Assembly (NCBI GenBank): GCA_026416065.1
Contig: JAOAFW010000333.1
Location: 1 to 8,209, forward strand
Source: Fimbriimonadales bacterium
GTDB lineage: Bacteria; Armatimonadota; Fimbriimonadia; Fimbriimonadales; GBS-DC
DNA: 8,209 nt
Direction of reading: 5' to 3'
In this document: positions 6,779-8,209 of the stretch, in pieces
How the letters are laid out: each line of letters starts with the position of its first letter
Numbering within the stretch: position 1 is the stretch's first letter
Program-made: the position numbers and the translations under genes
Notes under the pieces: model-generated
Told to the model about the DNA's origin: nothing
Seen by the model: only the letters and a program-made list of their open reading frames with translations
Databases searched by the model: none

Positions 6779-7996
6779 TTAGCACAACCGCGCAAACTTA
6801 TGTTTGCCCACGCGCAGGAGTTTCCCCCGTAGCGCGTCGGTGGGCAAGCTGGCGTTCGGGTCGCTGACGCGCTCGCCGTCCAGTTCTACCCCCCCGCCCT
6901 GAATAAGCCGTCGCGCCTCCGAGTTGCTGCTGGCGTAGCCGATGCCGGCGATGAGCGCGGGCAGCAGTACCGTGCCGTCCTCGCGAATCAGGTTCGCTGG
7001 GATTGCCACCTCAGGGGCTTCGGTGGGGGCTTGCCGCTGCGAGAAGATGCGTATGAAGTTCTCATCGGCGTGTTCCGCCGCCTCGCGCGAGTGGTAGATG
7101 CTCACAATCTCACGAGCGAGGCGGCGCTTCACATCACGTGGGTTCACATGCCCTCCCTGCCAGTCGCGCTCTAACGCCTGCACCTCAGCTAAAGGCACGT
7201 CGGTGCACAGCACAAAGTAGTGCGTCATGAGCGCGTCGGGCAGGCTCATCACTTTGCCGAACATCTGGTCGGGCGGCTCGCTAATGCCGATATAGTTGCC
7301 CAGCGACTGGCTCATCTTCTCCTTGCCGTCCAGACCAATCAGCAACGGCATCAGGAACACAACTTGGGGTTCCTGCCCGTATTCACGCTGCAAATCGCGC
7401 CCTACGAGATTATTGAAACGCTGGTCGCTGCCGCCCAGCTCCACATCGGACTCAATAGCCACCGAATCGTAACCTTGACAGAGCGGGTAGAGAATCTCGT
7501 GCATGCCCAGCGGCAGGTTGTTCGCGAGGCGGTTCGCGAAGTCCTCACGCTCCAGGATGCGGGCGACGGTGTACTTGCTGGCGAGCTGGATCACATCGGC
7601 AAAGTGCATTTTGCCCAACCAGTCGGCGTTGTAGTAGACCTGCGTGCGTTCGGGGTCCAGGATTCGGAACAGTTGAGGCTTGAGTCGTTCCACATAGCCC
7701 ATCACCTCTTCGCGGCTGAGCTGGCGTCGGGTCTTGGATTTACCCGTCGGGTCGCCAATCATTGCCGTGAAATCGCCCACAATCAGGCATGCAGTGTGCC
7801 CGAAGTCTTGAAACTGGCGCAGTTTACGCAGCACCACAGCCCAGCCTAAATGCACATCGGGGGCGGTGGGGTCGATGCCGAGTTTCACGCGCAGGGGTTT
7901 GCCTCGCGCGAGTTTCGCTTCCAGTTCGGCTTCGGTGATGATGTCGTCCGCGCCGCGCCTCAGCGCGGCAATCTGCTCCTGTGTGCTGGTCTGCAT
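6779..7996 (-). CDS. tyrS: Tyrosyl-tRNA synthetase (bacterial TyrZ-like type)
   Basis: This 405-residue cytoplasmic enzyme attaches tyrosine to tRNA-Tyr using ATP, and has the usual length for the family. The class I Rossmann core (about 35-240) contains GIDPTAPDVHLGW (40-52, the HIGH-type motif), GDFTAMIGDPTGKSKTR (74-90), YPLCQGYDSVAI (170-181) and GGSDQRFNNLVGRDL (188-202), with KEKMSQSLGNYIG (225-237) as the KMSKS loop. An anticodon-recognition helical region and an S4-type RNA-binding domain (about 340-405, SNSEARRLIQGGGVELDGE) follow. Two signature residues differ from the common form: W52 in place of the last His of HIGH, and Q230 in place of the second Lys of KMSKS. The ATG at 7996 matches family N-termini; a longer frame from 8167 would read through the end of the bamA-type gene. 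No Shine-Dalgarno; TACAAT lies 9 bases upstream. Confidence 0.96.
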   Translation of the reverse strand: MQTSTQEQIAALRRGADDIITEAELEAKLARGKPLRVKLGIDPTAPDVHLGWAVVLRKLRQFQDFGHTACLIVGDFTAMIGDPTGKSKTRRQLSREEVMGYVERLKPQLFRILDPERTQVYYNADWLGKMHFADVIQLASKYTVARILEREDFANRLANNLPLGMHEILYPLCQGYDSVAIESDVELGGSDQRFNNLVGRDLQREYGQEPQVVFLMPLLIGLDGKEKMSQSLGNYIGISEPPDQMFGKVMSLPDALMTHYFVLCTDVPLAEVQALERDWQGGHVNPRDVKRRLAREIVSIYHSREAAEHADENFIRIFSQRQAPTEAPEVAIPANLIREDGTVLLPALIAGIGYASSNSEARRLIQGGGVELDGERVSDPNASLPTDALRGKLLRVGKHKFARLC

Positions 7997-8005
7997 CGGG
8001 GGAGT

Positions 8006-8011
8006 ATTGTA
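8006..8011 (-). promoter_or_regulatory. TACAAT -10-like box close to the tyrS start
   Basis: The minus strand reads GGTACAAT, then ACTCCCCCG, then ATG at 7996. The bases before the ATG are C-rich and cannot act as a Shine-Dalgarno. The box sits in the 20-base gap after the bamA-type stop codon. No clear -35 is seen in the overlapping end of that gene. Confidence 0.42.
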
Positions 8012-8016
8012 CCCGC

Positions 8017-8209
8017 TCAATACGCCCCTGCGAGGCTCAGGTACACGAAGCCCCGCTTGCCATAGGCGAGGTCGAGGCGGATTAAGCCGATGGGCGAGGC
8101 GAAGCGTAGCCCTGCACCTGCGCCGAAACGCACGGGCACACTTTGCAACTCGGTTCCGCTGTTCCACACCGCGCCCGCATCGATGAACACCGCCGCCTGC
8201 ACCGCCTCC
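8017..8209 (-). CDS. C-terminal end of an Omp85/BamA-TamA family outer-membrane protein, truncated by window edge
   Basis: Only the last 63 residues are present, with the start beyond the right edge. The pattern fits the last strands of the Omp85 (bacterial surface antigen) beta-barrel: AVFIDAGAVW, then GAGLRFASPIGLIRLDLAYG, then a closing strand GFVYLSLAGAY that ends in an aromatic residue, as beta-signals do. Members insert other beta-barrel proteins into the outer membrane (BamA) or act in export (TamA); the fragment is too short to choose, so no symbol is given. It shows that the host has an outer membrane. The stop codon is 20 bases before the tyrS ATG. Confidence 0.85.
   Translation of the reverse strand, partial: EAVQAAVFIDAGAVWNSGTELQSVPVRFGAGAGLRFASPIGLIRLDLAYGKRGFVYLSLAGAY

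Noticed and set aside
7220..7849. Plus-strand open frame of 209 residues opposite tyrS
   Set aside because: It is a mirror of tyrS codons with no recognisable domain; tyrS is certain on the other strand.
7997..8167. 57-residue N-terminal extension of TyrS
   Set aside because: It overlaps the end of the bamA-type gene in another frame, is Arg-rich and unlike any TyrRS N-terminus; the family start fits the ATG at 7996.

Overview
The window comes from a diderm bacterium with a moderately GC-rich genome. An outer-membrane Omp85/BamA-type C-terminus at the right edge shows the diderm envelope. A secreted protein ending in a two-repeat dockerin-like module (two 'DDADLLxVLF' repeats ending in FGAGC) is a style I associate with Armatimonadota, often from warm or hot-spring settings. 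That lineage call is an inference from protein style only. There are no RNA genes, mobile elements, CRISPR arrays or signs of recent transfer. This reads as an ordinary chromosomal region, and I do not see a clear new system in it.

Layout, left to right. The first 541 bases hold the N-terminal 180 residues of a membrane pyrophosphatase (hppA) on the minus strand, running off the left edge. A 172-base divergent intergenic region separates it from the only plus-strand gene, an unrecognised four-helix membrane protein (714-1187). That gene ends tail to tail with a large minus-strand gene for a family 2 glycosyltransferase flanked by TPRs (1184-3481); the two stop codons share one TTAA. The glycosyltransferase gene lies 25 bases downstream of a MerR-type regulator gene (3507-3860), so the two probably form one transcript.

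Further right, all on the minus strand, are a secreted protein with a ThuA/GATase1-like body and a dockerin-like tail (3975-4835), an M3-family oligoendopeptidase F (4919-6712), tyrosyl-tRNA synthetase (6779-7996) and the 3' end of a BamA/TamA-type gene (8017 to the edge). Reading order on that strand is bamA-like, tyrS, pepF, secreted protein, merR, glycosyltransferase. The gaps are 20, 66, 82-83, about 114 and 25 bases. I see no strong intrinsic terminator in any of them.

The genes mix housekeeping roles (pyrophosphate-driven ion pumping, tRNA charging, peptide breakdown, outer-membrane assembly) with less defined surface or secreted functions, and do not form one pathway. The most useful second-look points are: TACAAT boxes 9 and 10 bases before the ATGs of tyrS and pepF, both lacking a Shine-Dalgarno sequence (possible leaderless transcripts); the changed signature motifs of TyrS (HLGW and KMSQS); the MerR-glycosyltransferase pair with a palindrome upstream; and the ThuA-like/dockerin fusion.
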